A stretch of DNA of 64,000 bases from Sva-07 sp963793335. GTDB taxonomy: Bacteria > Actinomycetota > Acidimicrobiia > Acidimicrobiales > Ilumatobacteraceae. The notes under the pieces were generated by a model. That model was not told the DNA's origin, did no database searches, and worked only from the letters and a program-made list of their open reading frames with translations. Below are positions 34,657 through 43,177 of the stretch, piece by piece. The stretch covers positions 1 to 64,000 of the forward strand of contig CAWBZS010000012.1 of assembly GCA_963793335.1 (NCBI GenBank), in the 5' to 3' direction. How positions within the stretch are numbered: position 1 is the first letter of the stretch; each line of letters opens with the position of its first letter. The position numbers were made by a program, and so were the translations under genes.

Positions 34657-35691
34657 TCAGCGCGGGCCGACGCCGCTGACCTTCTCTGCTGCGAGCACCG
34701 TGGTTTCCGGCAGGGCCTCGAGACGCTCGCGCGAAATCGGCAGCCCGGACACCTCGGAGTAGCCGTAGGTGCCGGCCTCGATTCGAGCCAACGCTGCATC
34801 GATCTCGAGGATGGTCTGACGGGCCTGGGTCGACAGCACCCGGTCGAGGTCTCGTTGCACGACCATCGTGTCTCCCTCGCCACCCTCGTCGTCGAATTGG
34901 ACATCGCCCATCTCGCCGTCCTCGATGATGCTGGTCGCTTCGTCTTCGAGCCGGGTCGCCCGCGCCAATTCGGCAGCACGGCGAGCGAGTAGCTCCTCCC
35001 GCTGCGCTTTGAGAAACTTGACATCGAAGTCCTTGGTGTAGGCGATGCCGTCTTTGGTGTGCCCGCGCGGGGCTGGAATGTCGACGCGTGCGAACGTCGC
35101 GTTCGACAGCAACGACGGCACGGCGTCGGGCTTGTTCGGCCGTCCGCGCCGAGGTGCCGGCATCGTACGCGACGACCGGCCTGATGGAGTCTTGTCTGCC
35201 ACGGAGTTCTTTGCTCGAGCCTTCTTGGTCGGGGGTGTGCTTGCGGGGGCCTTCTTGGCTGAGGCCTTCGTTGCCGGCGTCTTCTTCGCTGCAGCCTTCT
35301 TGGCTGGGGCCTTCTTGGCTGGGGCCTTCTTCGCCGGAGTCTTCTTCGCCGGAGTCTTCTTCGCCGGAGTCTTCTTCGCCGGAGTCTTCTTCGCCGGAGT
35401 CTTCTTCGCCGGAGTCTTCTTCGCCGGAGTCTTCTTCGCCGGGGCCTTCTTCGGGCCTTCTTGGCGGGCCTTCTTGGCTGGGGTCTTCTTCGCCGGAGCT
35501 TCTTCGGCCTTCTTGCCGGAGCCTTCTTGCGGGGCCTTCTTGGCTGGGGCCTTCTTGGCTGGGGCCTTCTTGGCTGGGGCCTTCTTGGCTGGGGCCTTCT
35601 TCGCCGGAGCCTTCTTGGCCGCAGCCTTCTTCGCCGGGGCCCGCTTCGCAGCGGACGAGCTGGCGGAACTGGACTTCTTCGATGCGGCCAT
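34657..35691 (-). CDS. Cys-less TraR/DksA-like protein with Lys/Ala/Pro-rich N-terminal tail
   Basis: The 344-residue protein has two parts. Residues 1 to about 190 consist of AKKAP/AKKTP repeats, resembling histone H1-like or HU-tail DNA-binding regions. Residues about 210-344 are a DksA/TraR-type domain (KDFDVKFLKAQREELLARRA, IDAALARIEAGTYGYSEVSG, then LPISRERLEALPETTVLAA). The four zinc cysteines of the C4 finger are all missing; the GYSEVSG block has Ser at the first Cys position. A cytoplasmic, nucleoid- or RNA polymerase-associated role is inferred. Short stretches QEGSGKKAEE and RQEGPKK inside the tail look like out-of-frame repeats restored by compensating indels. lspA follows by 3 bases. 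Confidence 0.85.
   Translation of the reverse strand: MAASKKSSSASSSAAKRAPAKKAAAKKAPAKKAPAKKAPAKKAPAKKAPAKKAPQEGSGKKAEEAPAKKTPAKKARQEGPKKAPAKKTPAKKTPAKKTPAKKTPAKKTPAKKTPAKKTPAKKAPAKKAPAKKAAAKKTPATKASAKKAPASTPPTKKARAKNSVADKTPSGRSSRTMPAPRRGRPNKPDAVPSLLSNATFARVDIPAPRGHTKDGIAYTKDFDVKFLKAQREELLARRAAELARATRLEDEATSIIEDGEMGDVQFDDEGGEGDTMVVQRDLDRVLSTQARQTILEIDAALARIEAGTYGYSEVSGLPISRERLEALPETTVLAAEKVSGVGPR
35332..35436 (-). repeat. Seven identical 15-bp tandem repeats inside the DksA-like gene
   Basis: Seven consecutive exact copies of a 15-base unit (CGCCGGAGTCTTCTT on the plus strand) encode repeated KKTPA. Flanking copies in which the Thr codon is replaced by an Ala codon extend the array on both sides (to about 35290-35330 and 35437-35660). 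Exact identity suggests recent expansion by slippage or unequal recombination. The copy number should vary between strains, changing the length of the basic tail by five residues at a time. Confidence 0.95.
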
Positions 35692-35733
35692 GTGAGATCC
35701 TCCGTGGCGGTGTGAGCGCCGGACTCTAGCGGA

Positions 35734-38700
35734 TCAGCCGTCCGACGCGGCGCCCATCACCACGATCGTCGGTTCGACCTCGATCCCACCGTCGACCAGA
35801 TCGGTGCGCACCGCTACCGCCAGCGTTTCGGACGCGATCAGCGCCTCATGAGCAACCGCGGCTGCATGCCAGGGTTCGCTCGCAACGATCGAGAGTTCGA
35901 TTCGGTCGGACACGTCGAGCCCGGCCTCGCGGCGGGCCTGCTGGACCAAGCGGACCAGATCGCGTGCGCGACCCTCGATCTCCAGTTCCTCGGTGACATC
36001 GACGTCGAGTGCGATCACCCCCGAGTGATGACCCAACTGCGCGCTCGCCTTGTCGTCGGAGGCCACGAGCTCGAGCGTGTACTCACCGGGCTCGAGCTGC
36101 ACCGATCCGACCGTGACCGTGTTGCCGTCGACCGACCAATCGCCGGCCTTGTGAGCCCGGATCACCTGCTGGACGTCCTTGCCGAGGCGGGGGCCGAGCT
36201 TCGCCGGCACGAGTTGCAAACGCTCACTGGCAACCGACGCAACATCGTTCGTCAACTCCACCTGACGGACGTTCACCTCGTCGGCGATCACGTCCACGAA
36301 GTCGGCGAGGCGGTCCGCGTCGTCGGCGGCGATGGTGACGCTGTTGAGTGGGAGACGAACACGCCGTTGATGCGACTTTCGAACCGACAACGTCGCCGAA
36401 CAGACATCTCGAACGAGGTCCATGGTGTCGACGAGGTCGGCGTCGGCAGGCAGTGCGTCGGCAGTGGGCCACGCGGTGAGATGCACACTCTCGGCCTGAC
36501 CGGTGCCGTGCAGACCACTGTGGATCTCCTCCGCCACGAGCGGCAGCAACGGTGCGGCCACCTGGGTCAGCACCGACAGCACCGTGTGCAGCGTGTCGAT
36601 CGCGTCGTGATCGCCCTCCCAGAAGCGGTCGCGGCTCCGACGCACGTACCAGTTCGTCAGCACGTCGAGGTAGTCGCGCACCACCTGGCACGCCCCGAAG
36701 AGGTCGAACCCGTCGAGGGTGTCGGTCATGTCGACGACGAGCTCACGAGTCTTGGCCAGCACGTACCGGTCGAGGACGTTCGTCGAGTCGGTCCGCGTCA
36801 CCCCCTGATGACCCGCGGCATTCGCGTACAGCGTGAGGAAGTACCACGAGTTCCACAACGGCAACAACACATGGCGAACGGTGTCGCGCATGCCCTCCTC
36901 GGTCACCATTCCGTCACCACCGCGAAGGATCGACGACGACAACAGATGCCAGCGCATCGCATCAGCGCCGTGCGTGTCGAACATTTCCCGAGGGTCGGGG
37001 TAGTTGTTCAGGCTCTTGGACATCTTTCGACCATCGTCGCCCAACACGTTTCCGTGGCTCACACAGTTCGAGAACGCCGGCCGGTCGAACAGCGCAGTGG
37101 CCAGGACGTGCAGCGTGTAGAACCAGCCTCTGGTCTGGCCGATGTACTCCACGATGAAGTCGCCTGGGTAGTGGTGCTCGAACCAGTCCTGGTTCTCGAA
37201 CGGATAGTGCACCTGCGCAAACGGCATCGAGCCCGACTCGAACCAGCAGTCGAGCACCTCGGGCACGCGCCGCATCGTCGACGCGCCGGTCGGATCGTTG
37301 GGGTTCGGTCGTACGAGATGATCGACTTCGGGCCGGTGGAGGTTGTCGACCGTCACTCCGAAGTCTGCTTCGAGTTCAGCGATCGAGCCGTACACATCCG
37401 TGCGCGGGTACGTCGGGTCGTCCGATTGCCAGACCGGGATCGGCGATCCCCAGAATCGGTTTCGACTGATCGACCAATCGCGGGCGTTCTCGAGCCACTT
37501 GCCGAAGCTCCCCTCCTTGATGTGCGCTGGCTGCCACGTGATCTCCTGGTTCAGTTCGACCATGCGATCTCTGAACTTGGTGACCTCGACGAACCAGGAA
37601 GAGATCGCCCGGTACACCAGCGGCTGCGCACAGCGCCAGCAGTGAGGGTAGGGATGGTCATAGGTGGCATGGCGCACGACGACGCCGCGCTCCTTGAGCT
37701 CCCGGATCACGAGCGGGTTGGCATCGAACACGTGGGTGCCAGCCCACTCTGCGACCTCAGCGGTGTACTGGCCGTGCTCGTCCATCGGACAGATCGTCGG
37801 GATTCCGGCGGCGTTTGCGACCAGCTGGTCGTCCTCGCCGAACCCCGGTGCGAGGTGCACGATGCCGGTGCCATCGTCGGTCGACACGAAGTCGGCCTCC
37901 AACACCTGGAATGCGTTCGGCGTGCCCGCGAAGTAGTCGAACAGCGGGCGATACGTTCTGCCCACCAACTCGCTGCCCTTGATGGCGTCCACCGCGACTG
38001 CCTCGCCAAGCTCGGCGGCGTAGTTGGCGAACAGCGCCTCGGCGATGATGTAGCGCGTCCCGTCGAGTTCGACCACGAGGTAGTCGATGTCGGCGCCAAC
38101 GGCGAGGGCCAGGTTCGATGGCAACGTCCATGGCGTCGTCGTCCAGGCCAACATGCGTTCACCGGTGTCGAGTTCGAAGCCGACGGTGAGCGCCGGGTCC
38201 TGACGGTCCCGGTACACGTCATCCATTCGGGTCTCGGTGTTGCTGAGCGGGGTCTCGCACCGCCAGCAGTAGGCGATCACACGAAACCCTTCGTAGATCA
38301 AGCCCTTCTCCCAGAGCGTCTTGAACGCCCACATCACGCTTTCCATGTACGACAGGTCGAGGGTCTTGTAGTCGTTGTCGAAGTCGACCCACCTGGCCTG
38401 TCTGGTGACGTACTCGCGCCAGTCGTCGGTGTACTGAAGCACGCTGGTGCGGCACGCGTCGTTGAATCGGTCGATGCCGAACGCGGTGATCTCCGGGTGG
38501 CCCGAGATGCCGAGTTCCTGCTCGGCCTTCACCTCGGCAGGCAAGCCATGACAGTCCCAACCGAATCGTCGCTCGACGCGACGTCCTCGCATCGTCTGGT
38601 ACCGCGGGATCGCATCCTTGACGTAGCCGGTGAGCAGATGGCCATAGTGCGGCAGCCCGTTGGCGAACGGGGGGCCATCGTAGAAGACGAATTCGTTCGA

Positions 38701-38826
38701 GCCGTGCTCGCCCGCATCGTGTTGGTCGACCGACGCTTGGAACGTGTCGTCCTTGGCCCACCGCGCGAGGATCTCCTCTTCGAGGCGAGGGAAGTTCGGC
38801 CGGGGGTCGACGTCTGGGTAGGCCAC
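35734..38826 (-). CDS. ileS: Isoleucyl-tRNA synthetase, type 2 (eukaryote-like)
   Basis: IleRS of 1030 residues charges tRNA-Ile. The HIGH-like motif is PPFANGLPHYGHLLTG (HYGH at 60-63), the form typical of type 2 enzymes. KMSKS is in RKMSKSLNNYPDP at about residue 600. The editing domain (GLAPGFGEDDQLV-like threonine region around HLAPGFGEDDQ) and C-terminal anticodon and junction domains are present. Type 2 IleRS are generally naturally mupirocin-tolerant (family knowledge). It lies between divIVA and the DksA-like gene, the usual actinobacterial place near the division cluster. Confidence 0.96.
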   Translation of the reverse strand: MAYPDVDPRPNFPRLEEEILARWAKDDTFQASVDQHDAGEHGSNEFVFYDGPPFANGLPHYGHLLTGYVKDAIPRYQTMRGRRVERRFGWDCHGLPAEVKAEQELGISGHPEITAFGIDRFNDACRTSVLQYTDDWREYVTRQARWVDFDNDYKTLDLSYMESVMWAFKTLWEKGLIYEGFRVIAYCWRCETPLSNTETRMDDVYRDRQDPALTVGFELDTGERMLAWTTTPWTLPSNLALAVGADIDYLVVELDGTRYIIAEALFANYAAELGEAVAVDAIKGSELVGRTYRPLFDYFAGTPNAFQVLEADFVSTDDGTGIVHLAPGFGEDDQLVANAAGIPTICPMDEHGQYTAEVAEWAGTHVFDANPLVIRELKERGVVVRHATYDHPYPHCWRCAQPLVYRAISSWFVEVTKFRDRMVELNQEITWQPAHIKEGSFGKWLENARDWSISRNRFWGSPIPVWQSDDPTYPRTDVYGSIAELEADFGVTVDNLHRPEVDHLVRPNPNDPTGASTMRRVPEVLDCWFESGSMPFAQVHYPFENQDWFEHHYPGDFIVEYIGQTRGWFYTLHVLATALFDRPAFSNCVSHGNVLGDDGRKMSKSLNNYPDPREMFDTHGADAMRWHLLSSSILRGGDGMVTEEGMRDTVRHVLLPLWNSWYFLTLYANAAGHQGVTRTDSTNVLDRYVLAKTRELVVDMTDTLDGFDLFGACQVVRDYLDVLTNWYVRRSRDRFWEGDHDAIDTLHTVLSVLTQVAAPLLPLVAEEIHSGLHGTGQAESVHLTAWPTADALPADADLVDTMDLVRDVCSATLSVRKSHQRRVRLPLNSVTIAADDADRLADFVDVIADEVNVRQVELTNDVASVASERLQLVPAKLGPRLGKDVQQVIRAHKAGDWSVDGNTVTVGSVQLEPGEYTLELVASDDKASAQLGHHSGVIALDVDVTEELEIEGRARDLVRLVQQARREAGLDVSDRIELSIVASEPWHAAAVAHEALIASETLAVAVRTDLVDGGIEVEPTIVVMGAASDG

Positions 38827-38878
38827 GCCACGATGCTACCGACGGGTCGGGACGGCCGGACCGACGGCGAGGCCGCAG

Positions 38879-39844
38879 TCAGCGACGATCGTCGTCGAAC
38901 GAGAACAGGATCTCGCCGCCGTTGTCGCTCGTGTCCTTGCCGTGGTCGGCGCCGTCGTCGTCTCGGGGGGTGACCGCAATCGCCTCGGTGGGGTCGTCAG
39001 CGGTGCTCGCCGCAGGTGCGTCGGCCAGATCCGCAACGATCAGCAGGTCGTTCGACGGGGCGATGGAGGATTCGGTCGGCTCGGCGGCTTCGTCGAGCGA
39101 TCCCAGACCCGTCGTGTCGTCGTCACCGAAGGCGTCCAGCTCTCCGGTGTCGTCGTCGATGGTGCTGCTGGCATCGGTGTCGCCGGCGTCGCTGGCGTCG
39201 ACGTCGTCGTCATCCGACGCCGACAACAGCGGCGGACGCACGGCGGCAAGCCCCCCGGGCACACGCTCCGCGATGTCGACCAGTGCGGTCGCTGATTCGC
39301 GCAACCGAGACCGCTGGTCGGCGAGGAACATCTCGAGCTGCTCCACATCTGATTCGAGGAAGTCTCGACGCGCCTTGAGCGCATCGACCTCGCCGGACAC
39401 CGTGATGCGTTCGGCTTCGCCCGCCTGCCGTGCCGCCGTTCGGGCCTCGTCCAGCAGCTGTGCTGCCATCTCGCGAGACGAATCGAGGGTCGACGTCGCT
39501 TCGGAGTTGGCCGCCTGCACGATCCGGGCAGCTTCCGAGCGGGCGTCGGCGACGGTGCTGTCGGCCGTGCGTTGCGCGAGCAACAGGGTCCGGCTGATCG
39601 TCTCCGACTCGTCGACCGAGACCTCCGGAGCCGCCGCAGGTTCGGGCGTTCCGGCACGCTCGGTGACCTCCTTCAACCGAGCCACCGCAGCCCGAGCGCG
39701 GGCCTCCATCGCAGCCGACTCGTTCTGTGCTCGCTCGAGTTCGTCGGCGACTTCACCGAGAAATGCTTGGATCTCCTCGGGGTCGGCGCCCTTGCGAACC
39801 GTCTTGAACGAAGCGGTGCGCACGCTCTGTGGACTCATCTCCAT
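38879..39844 (-). CDS. DivIVA-domain protein (Wag31-like), acidic C-terminus
   Basis: The 321-residue protein begins SPQSVRTASFKTVRKGADPE, then EEIQAFLGEVADELERAQNE, the DivIVA pattern of short first helix and coiled coil. Coiled-coil regions run to about residue 200 (EARTAARQAGEAERITVSGE). The last 110 residues are highly acidic and Asp/Ser/Thr-rich. DivIVA proteins mark negatively curved membrane at poles and septa and organise wall growth. A Shine-Dalgarno-like GAGAG lies upstream of ATG 39844. Position after sepF matches other actinobacteria, although the usual yggT between them is absent. Other DivIVA-like proteins may exist elsewhere. Confidence 0.85.
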   Translation of the reverse strand: MEMSPQSVRTASFKTVRKGADPEEIQAFLGEVADELERAQNESAAMEARARAAVARLKEVTERAGTPEPAAAPEVSVDESETISRTLLLAQRTADSTVADARSEAARIVQAANSEATSTLDSSREMAAQLLDEARTAARQAGEAERITVSGEVDALKARRDFLESDVEQLEMFLADQRSRLRESATALVDIAERVPGGLAAVRPPLLSASDDDDVDASDAGDTDASSTIDDDTGELDAFGDDDTTGLGSLDEAAEPTESSIAPSNDLLIVADLADAPAASTADDPTEAIAVTPRDDDGADHGKDTSDNGGEILFSFDDDRR

Positions 39845-39886
39845 GGGATCTCTCCTCTGTCGGGCCGAACCGTCGAACGGTGGCAG

Positions 39887-40480
39887 CTAGTCGTCGTAGT
39901 CGTCAAAGCGAGCCGGACGTTGGCTGGGCGGCTTCAAGAGATAGACGCCCGTCGCAACCTTCTCCATCGACCCGTCGAGCGAGTAGCAGATGCCACTTGC
40001 GAAGTCGATCAACCGACGGGCGACGTCGCGCTCGGTCCCTTCGAGGTTCATGATGACCGGCTGGCCATCTTTGAACTTGTCGGCGACCTCCTGTGCCTGA
40101 TCGAACCGGCGCGGCCGGACGGTGTGGGGTTCCATGTTTCCTCCAGGCACGGTGCGAAGGGTGGGCGTGGGCGGCGCGGCAGGACGGACCTGCACACCCG
40201 AATCGTCGGTTCGGCCGTTGGGTGCCCGACGGGCCGCCGAGGCGTCGAAGTCTCGCGATGGGAAACTCTGCCGGGCCGGCACTGCACGCACCGTCGCTTC
40301 CTCCTCCGGTTCCCACCCGCGCTGGTCGCGCCCGGCGGATGGCCCGGTCGAACGAGGGTCGGGCTCACGGGGCGCGCGCGAACGCGGCGCTGGCTCGGCC
40401 TCGTCAAAGCCGTCGTAATCGTCATATGCGTCGTCGGGACCAAGGCCGAGGTAGTCCATGGTCCGCTTCCAGAGTGACAT
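39887..40480 (-). CDS. sepF: Cell division protein SepF
   Basis: The 197-residue protein starts with the membrane-targeting helix SLWKRTMDYLGLGPDDAYDD. An unstructured Arg/Pro/Asp linker of about 90 residues follows. The C-terminal SepF domain contains AQEVADKFKDGQPVIMNLEG and ARRLIDFASGICYSLDG. SepF links FtsZ to the membrane and takes the place of FtsA in actinobacteria. ATG 40480 is fixed by a strong AGGAGG six to seven bases upstream. It is 62 bases after yggS. Confidence 0.95.
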   Translation of the reverse strand: MSLWKRTMDYLGLGPDDAYDDYDGFDEAEPAPRSRAPREPDPRSTGPSAGRDQRGWEPEEEATVRAVPARQSFPSRDFDASAARRAPNGRTDDSGVQVRPAAPPTPTLRTVPGGNMEPHTVRPRRFDQAQEVADKFKDGQPVIMNLEGTERDVARRLIDFASGICYSLDGSMEKVATGVYLLKPPSQRPARFDDYDD

Positions 40481-40542
40481 GCATTCCTCCTGCGGGGCGC
40501 AGGATAGCCCAGCCCAGCCCCGACGAGGTGGACACGCGAGGC

Positions 40543-41193
40543 TCATCTGGTTGTAGGGCGCTCACCGAACAGCGCCGTGCCGAGGCGGACCTCGGTGGCA
40601 CCCTCTTGCACGGCAACCTCCAGATCGCCGCTCATGCCCATCGAGCACACCATGAGGCCGAGTCGATCCACGAGGTGGCGCACCAGGCGAAACCCCGCTC
40701 GCGCGTGCTCCGGCGGTGCTCCGGTCGGGCCAACGGTCATCAGGCCGACCACGTCGAGTCCGGCCGCGCGAGCGCGTTCGACGTAGAGCGGCACGTCCTC
40801 GACCGTGCAGCCTCCCTTGGCCGGGTCGCCGGTGGTGTCGACCTGCACGAGCACGCGGGCGCCTGGGGCGCGCTTGGCCACCTCGTCGATCACCGAGGGG
40901 CGGTCGAGACTGCACCACACATCGACGAGCCCCACGAGCTGCCTCACCTTGTTGCGTTGGAGGCGTCCAATGAAGTGCACCTCCGGCCGGAGCCGCTCGA
41001 CGGTGTCGCGCTTCGCAACGAGCTCCTGGGCGTAGCTCTCGCCGATGGCGTCACAGCCGGACTCGACGGCTGCCTCGATCGCCCACGCACCGAAGCCCTT
41101 GGTGACACCCACGAGGCCGACGGGATCGGTCGAGGACCGCTCGACGGCAGCGATTCGTCGACGGACCGCGTCCACCCGGTCCTGCGTGGTCAC
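40543..41193 (-). CDS. yggS: YggS/PLPBP family PLP homeostasis protein
   Basis: The 216-residue PLP-binding TIM-barrel protein keeps free pyridoxal phosphate in balance. The lysine that binds PLP is in VGLVGVTKGFGAWAI. Other family blocks are ESYAQELVAKRD, VHFIGRLQRNKVRQLVG and CSMGMSGDLEVAVQEGATEV. The GTG start at 41193 overlaps the pgeF stop (GTGA). PLP itself is made by the pdxST products of this window. Position between pgeF and sepF is the standard one in Gram-positive division clusters. Confidence 0.94.
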   Translation of the reverse strand: MTTQDRVDAVRRRIAAVERSSTDPVGLVGVTKGFGAWAIEAAVESGCDAIGESYAQELVAKRDTVERLRPEVHFIGRLQRNKVRQLVGLVDVWCSLDRPSVIDEVAKRAPGARVLVQVDTTGDPAKGGCTVEDVPLYVERARAAGLDVVGLMTVGPTGAPPEHARAGFRLVRHLVDRLGLMVCSMGMSGDLEVAVQEGATEVRLGTALFGERPTTR

Positions 41194-41882
41194 GAGGTTC
41201 CTTCGATCCACGTGACCAGTGCGTGCCGCTCCAGGTCGACGCCGCAACGGTGCGAGAAGAACCGCGGGTCACACCCCGTACACGGGCCAACGACGTCGAG
41301 CACGATGCCGCGTCGCTCCAGTATCGCGGCGACGATGCCGGGCACATCGAGCGCGAGAGCCCCGTCGGATGTCGTTGCGCGCACGACAGCGTCGTCGAGT
41401 TCGACACTCCGATGAACCTGTTCGATCGCATCAACTCCGAATTCGTAGCAACACGGATGGATACAGGGCCCGAGGACCGCGGCAACCGTGTCATCAGCGG
41501 CGTCAGCTGCGATGTCGACCACCCCAGCCGCGAGTCCGCGCCAGCCGGCGTGGGCGAGCACGCGCCGACCCCGCTGGCCGAACAGGGCAAGCGGGGCACA
41601 GTCCGCTGCCCAGACCGCCAGCGCATCGTCGTCGTCGACGGATGCGACGACGACGTCGCCGGTGCCGGCGATCGGCCACGATGAGGTCGACGGCGACACC
41701 GTGTGCACGCCCGTTCCGTGTCGCTGCTCCAGCATCACCCACGTCGACGTCGTCAGCGCGAGCTGGCGGCGGCGCAGCGACTCGGCTGCCACGCGTCCGG
41801 GATGCATGTCACCATCGTCGCGTTCGGTGGCTCCGACCACGAGGGTTCGCCCGCCGATCTCGCGACGCAACATCTCCTGCAC
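41190..41882 (-). CDS. pgeF: PgeF/YfiH-family laccase-domain protein
   Basis: The 230-residue protein has the zinc-binding pattern of the multicopper-oxidase-like YfiH fold: His in MLEQRHGTGVHTV, Cys in VWAADCAPLALFG and His in VLAHAGWRGLAAGV. Members act as purine nucleoside phosphorylases/adenosine deaminases, and in some species edit peptidoglycan precursors. The gene lies between ftsZ and yggS, where the wall-related role would fit. GTG 41882 is used; ATG 41873 is an alternative. Confidence 0.92.
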   Translation of the reverse strand: MQEMLRREIGGRTLVVGATERDDGDMHPGRVAAESLRRRQLALTTSTWVMLEQRHGTGVHTVSPSTSSWPIAGTGDVVVASVDDDDALAVWAADCAPLALFGQRGRRVLAHAGWRGLAAGVVDIAADAADDTVAAVLGPCIHPCCYEFGVDAIEQVHRSVELDDAVVRATTSDGALALDVPGIVAAILERRGIVLDVVGPCTGCDPRFFSHRCGVDLERHALVTWIEGTS

Positions 41883-41956
41883 GGCTACGACGCTTCGTCG
41901 AACGCCCGACTGGCGAACGTCATGGCGTGCCCGTCGGCCTCGAGGCAGCGGGTGGC

Positions 41957-43075
41957 TTACTTGAGGAACGACGGGACGTCGAAATCGTCATCGTCGTCGG
42001 CATCGGCCAGCGGGTCGTCATCGTCGTCGTCGGTTCCGAACAGCTCGGTGATTCTCGTGGACGCCGTCCGCAGACCGTCGTCACCGTTTCGACCGGTGTG
42101 GCGTGACTCCGAGCCCGCAGCGTCGTCGAGCCGGTCGAAGCCAGCAGCGATCACGGTGATGCGCACCTCGTCGCCCATCTCGTCGTCGATGACGGTACCG
42201 AAGATGATGTTCGCGTCCTGATGCGCGACGCCGTGGATGATCTCCGCGGCAGCGTTCATCTCGAACAGTCCCATCCCGGACGGCCCGGTGATGTTGAGCA
42301 GCACGCCCCGTGCACCATCGATCGCCGATTCGAGCAACGGGCTGGAGATCGCAGCCTTGGCTGCGGAGACCGCTCGATCGTCACCGCTCGCCTGTCCGAT
42401 GCCCATCAGCGCAGACCCGGCGTTCGACAACACCATCTTGACGTCGGCGAAGTCGGTGTTGATCAGGCCGGGCGTGGTGATCAGGCCCGTGATGCCGGAG
42501 ACACCTTGGAGCAGCACCTCGTCGGCCATCTTGAACGCGTTCAGGACACTCGTCTTGTCGTTGGCGACCGTGAGCAATCGGTCGTTCGGGATGACGATGA
42601 GGGTGTCGACCTTCTCCTTGAGCTTCTGCACACCGTTGTCGGCCTGCACGGCGCGACGGCGACCCTCGAACGAGAACGGTCGCGTGACCACACCGATCGT
42701 GAGCGCCCCAGCCTCCCGAGCGATCTCGGCGATGACCGGCGCCGAGCCGGTACCGGTACCGCCGCCTTCGCCGGCGGTGATGAACACCATGTCGGCGCCG
42801 CGGACCATCTCTTCGATCTCGTCGTGATGAGCTTCCGCAGCAGAACGACCCACCTCGGGATCGCTACCGGCACCCAGTCCACGGGTGAGGTCCCGACCGA
42901 TGTCGAGCTTGACATCGGCGTCGCTCATCAGCAGCGCTTGCGCGTCGGTGTTGACGGCGATGAACTCGACGCCCTTGAGACCGGCGTCGATCATGCGGTT
43001 GACAGCATTGACGCCACCACCACCGACGCCGATGACCTTGATCACGGCGAGATAATTCTGCGGGGCGCCGACCAT
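41957..43075 (-). CDS. ftsZ: Cell division GTPase FtsZ
   Basis: The 372-residue tubulin homologue forms the Z ring. The G-box is GEGGGTGTGSAPVIAEIA, and the T7 synergy loop is LINTDFADVKMVL. The N-terminus AVIKVIGVGGGGVNAVNRMI is canonical. The C-terminal linker is short and highly acidic, and the conserved tail peptide DVPSFLK ends the protein. ATG 43075 is chosen over an in-frame TTG at 43090, because GGAGG within that TTG region makes a good Shine-Dalgarno 8 bases before the ATG. ftsA is absent here; SepF is the likely membrane tether. Confidence 0.97.
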   Translation of the reverse strand: MVGAPQNYLAVIKVIGVGGGGVNAVNRMIDAGLKGVEFIAVNTDAQALLMSDADVKLDIGRDLTRGLGAGSDPEVGRSAAEAHHDEIEEMVRGADMVFITAGEGGGTGTGSAPVIAEIAREAGALTIGVVTRPFSFEGRRRAVQADNGVQKLKEKVDTLIVIPNDRLLTVANDKTSVLNAFKMADEVLLQGVSGITGLITTPGLINTDFADVKMVLSNAGSALMGIGQASGDDRAVSAAKAAISSPLLESAIDGARGVLLNITGPSGMGLFEMNAAAEIIHGVAHQDANIIFGTVIDDEMGDEVRITVIAAGFDRLDDAAGSESRHTGRNGDDGLRTASTRITELFGTDDDDDDPLADADDDDDFDVPSFLK

Positions 43076-43177
43076 CAGCGGGTCCTCCAAATATGTGAGT
43101 TCATGTGCGGGTTCGTTTCAGCCGAGCGGATTGCCACGTTCCATCCTGCCAGGTCTTGCGCTGACAATCAGGGACGC

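Noticed and set aside
35290..35660. Tandem repeats considered as a CRISPR array
   Set aside because: The 15-base units are contiguous without spacers and encode an in-frame AKKxP tail.
35848..38973. Open frame of 1041 codons on the plus strand opposite ileS
   Set aside because: It mirrors ileS codon structure in high-GC DNA, has no domain features and contains very biased His/Val/Arg/Gln composition. ileS itself is certain.
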